Below, in pieces: positions 5,452 through 6,701 of a DNA stretch of 6,701 nucleotides (positions are counted from its first letter, which is position 1; every line of letters starts with the position of its first letter). Source of the stretch: Oscillospiraceae bacterium (GTDB lineage Bacteria > Bacillota > Clostridia > Oscillospirales > Ruminococcaceae). The notes beneath the pieces were generated by a model, which was not told where the DNA came from, did not search any database, and saw only the letters and a list, made by a program, of their open reading frames with translations. Location of the stretch: contig JAFQND010000113.1 in assembly GCA_017396055.1 (NCBI GenBank), forward strand, positions 1-6,701. Reading direction: 5' to 3'. A program made the position numbers and the translations under genes.

Positions 5452-6099
5452 TCACAGAAGCTCCCGGTAATCTTCGATGAGCCGGTCACAGAGGGGCGCC
5501 AACATCTCCCATTCGGCATCGGGCGTAAAGCGGTCGTGAACACCCACAACGGTGAAGCCGTGCTCTTTCAGCGTTCTGATGCTGTAATAAGCGTCCTCAA
5601 AGACAGCAAGCTCGTCCTTTTCGGTGATGCCCATCTGCTCTGCACAGACAATAAAAACATCGGGACGGACCTTCTCACAGCCCACGTCCTTGGTGGAAAC
5701 AAAACCGTCCAGCAGCGGCAGGATACCCGTCCGCTCCAGTGCGAGAGCGGCAACATTTCTGGGGGTGGCAGTTGCAACGCCGAGCTTCATTCCCTCACTC
5801 TTCATCTTGCGGAGGAATTCCACAGCACCGGCAACGGGTTCGACCTCGTCGCGGTAGAAACCGCCTATCAGCTGGTAGCAGATGTTCCAGAAATCCATCT
5901 CTTCCTCAAAAAGACCGTGGTTCCAGCGCAGATAATCCCGCACTTCGCCCCAGTCGGCATCGCCGTCCACCATGGCTGCCAGCTCTTCGGTGATGGGCAC
6001 GCCGATATGTTCACACATCTTGCGGCGGAGCGCCCACCAATAACCCATCGAATCGGTGAGGGTGCCGTCCATATCAAAAATCAGACCTTTTACTGCCAT
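5452..6099 (-). CDS. HAD-superfamily hydrolase, beta-phosphoglucomutase/phosphatase-like
   Basis: This is a 215-residue HAD subfamily I enzyme with a helical cap between motifs I and II, probably a small-molecule phosphatase or phosphoglucomutase-like enzyme. Motif I is DMDGTLTDS (Asp9 nucleophile, Asp11 acid/base), motif II is VATATPR (Thr110), motif III is the lysine in CEKVRPDVF (Lys143), and motif IV is VFEDA (Glu168-Asp169, magnesium). All catalytic positions are intact. The start is supported by GGAGG 7 bases upstream of the ATG. It has its own promoter, and its TGA is one base from the ATG of the GNAT gene. It is closely related to the HAD gene just upstream, indicating tandem duplication. 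The natural substrate cannot be assigned. Confidence 0.93.
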   Translation of the reverse strand: MAVKGLIFDMDGTLTDSMGYWWALRRKMCEHIGVPITEELAAMVDGDADWGEVRDYLRWNHGLFEEEMDFWNICYQLIGGFYRDEVEPVAGAVEFLRKMKSEGMKLGVATATPRNVAALALERTGILPLLDGFVSTKDVGCEKVRPDVFIVCAEQMGITEKDELAVFEDAYYSIRTLKEHGFTVVGVHDRFTPDAEWEMLAPLCDRLIEDYRELL

Positions 6100-6139
6100 G
6101 ATGCTTCCTCCGGATACACTAAATTTGTTTTAGCATTAC

Positions 6140-6168
6140 ATTATAACACAAAACACCCTCTGCCGCAA
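6140..6168 (-). promoter_or_regulatory. Sigma-A promoter of the HAD-GNAT pair
   Basis: On the minus strand TATAAT (6145-6140) is preceded by TGT, forming an extended -10, and lies 17 bases from TTGCGG (6168-6163). The -35 is weak (only TTG matches) and falls in the loop and stem of the terminator at 6154-6180, so promoter and terminator share bases. Expected transcription start is near 6133. Confidence 0.8.
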
Positions 6169-6180
6169 GGGCAAAGGGCG
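6154..6180. terminator. Bidirectional terminator after the partial HAD gene
   Basis: CACCCTCTGCC (6154-6164) pairs with GGCAAAGGGCG (6170-6180) across a five-base loop, giving 11 pairs including two G-U or G-T-type pairs. The stem is followed by TTTTTT on the plus strand (6181-6186) and TTTT then GTGTT on the minus strand. The minus direction matters here: it lies 9 bases after the TGA of the HAD gene at 6190. No plus-strand gene is in view to use the other side. Confidence 0.85.
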
Positions 6181-6189
6181 TTTTTTCAT

Positions 6190-6701
6190 TCACAAAAGCT
6201 CGGTATAATCTTCCACTGTTTTATCACAGAGAGGCGCAAACTCTTTCCAGTTTTCCTCGGGCATGGTGGGATCATGGATACCGATAAAGGTGAATCCGTG
6301 GGTGCGAAGGGTCCTGCCGCAGTAGAGGGCATCCTCAAAGACGACGATCTCATCCTTTTCCAGCCCCATCAGCTTTGCACACTCCAGATAGACGTTGGGC
6401 TCGGTCTTTTCGATGCCCAGATCTTTTGTGGAGATAAACGCATCCAAAAGCGGCAGGATCTCCAGATGTTCCAGCGCGTGAGAAGCGATATGGCGGGGCG
6501 TTGCGGTGGCGACACCGAGCTTCAGCCCCTGTTCCTTCATTTTGCAAAGAAACTCCACAGCGCCCGGTACAGCCTCCACTTCGGTGGCATAGAAATGTGC
6601 CAGCTGTGCATAGGTGTCTCTCCAGAAAGCCTTGTTGTCGGCATATTCGCTGTTGCGCGCAGTCAGTTTTTCTCTCAGTTCTGCCCAGGCAAAAGGTTCG
6701 G
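6190..6701 (-). CDS. HAD-superfamily hydrolase paralog, N-terminus outside the window
   Basis: This is the C-terminal 170 or so residues of a second HAD hydrolase; the frame is open to the right edge, so the N-terminal nucleophile motif (DxDGT) is not seen. Visible parts are the cap-domain piece around ELREKL...FW...YAQLAHFY, then EVEAVPGAVEF, motif II GVATATPR, motif III EKTEPNVY and motif IV VFEDA. From EVE to the C-terminal ELL it matches the downstream HAD protein at about 80 of 130 positions counted by eye, with one single-residue gap. The in-frame GTG at 6577-6579 is not a start, because conserved residues continue upstream of it. The stop is TGA, followed at once by a terminator. Confidence 0.92.
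   Translation of the reverse strand, partial: EPFAWAELREKLTARNSEYADNKAFWRDTYAQLAHFYATEVEAVPGAVEFLCKMKEQGLKLGVATATPRHIASHALEHLEILPLLDAFISTKDLGIEKTEPNVYLECAKLMGLEKDEIVVFEDALYCGRTLRTHGFTFIGIHDPTMPEENWKEFAPLCDKTVEDYTELL

Noticed and set aside
5451..5549. N-terminal extension of the RimJ/RimL-type GNAT to 5549
   Set aside because: The extra residues overlap the HAD gene in another frame and resemble no GNAT; the family-typical start MERIVIETERL has a ribosome binding site.
6577..6579. GTG as the start of the partial HAD gene
   Set aside because: Conserved residues (FW...YAQLAHFYATEVE) continue in frame upstream to the window edge.

Overview
The window looks like a stretch of chromosome from a Gram-positive gut-type Firmicute, most likely an Oscillospiraceae/Ruminococcaceae relative such as the Faecalibacterium, Gemmiger and Subdoligranulum group. 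I infer this from the sequence style of ribosomal proteins S9 and L13, strong AGGAGG-type ribosome binding sites, near-consensus sigma-A promoters, moderate-to-high GC (rows I counted in galM were 53-65%) and the gene families present. All nine supportable genes lie on the minus strand, so transcription runs from the right edge to the left edge.

From right to left (transcription order) the layout is as follows. (1) A partial HAD hydrolase (6190-6701) runs in from the right edge and ends at a hairpin terminator (6154-6180). (2) A promoter interleaved with that terminator (6140-6168) drives a second, closely related HAD hydrolase (5452-6099). This is followed after one base by a RimJ/RimL-type GNAT acetyltransferase (4932-5450). 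(3) A low-GC lipoprotein gene of unknown function (4027-4818) ends at a perfect palindromic hairpin (3968-3993). (4) A promoter abutting that hairpin (3938-3966) drives a tight four-gene operon: a small GNAT acetyltransferase (3474-3899), aldose 1-epimerase galM (2406-3452), a Mrp/Nbp35-type iron-sulfur P-loop ATPase (1546-2379) and a C-GCAxxG-C-C family cysteine protein (1112-1549). The last two overlap by four bases, and the operon closes with a UUCG-loop terminator (1071-1101). (5) A consensus promoter (851-879) and a short structured leader drive the ribosomal operon rplM-rpsI (337-762 and 1-314).

Most of this is ordinary housekeeping and accessory content. The one striking observation is in rpsI. 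The S9 reading frame is interrupted by an in-frame TAG at 30-32 after 94 codons, yet the codons beyond it still spell the conserved S9 continuation (LRPALKKAG) to the window edge. The nine other genes, counting the partial HAD gene, end in TAA or TGA and never in TAG. A single-base sequencing or assembly error, a real nonsense mutation, and decoding of UAG as an amino acid are all compatible with what can be seen here. Other points worth a second look are terminators nested with the next promoter, the tandem HAD paralogs, the internally duplicated lipoprotein, the N-terminal cysteine cluster on the Mrp protein beside a cysteine-rich partner, and the structured rplM leader. I see no tRNA, rRNA, CRISPR array, insertion sequence or phage gene.
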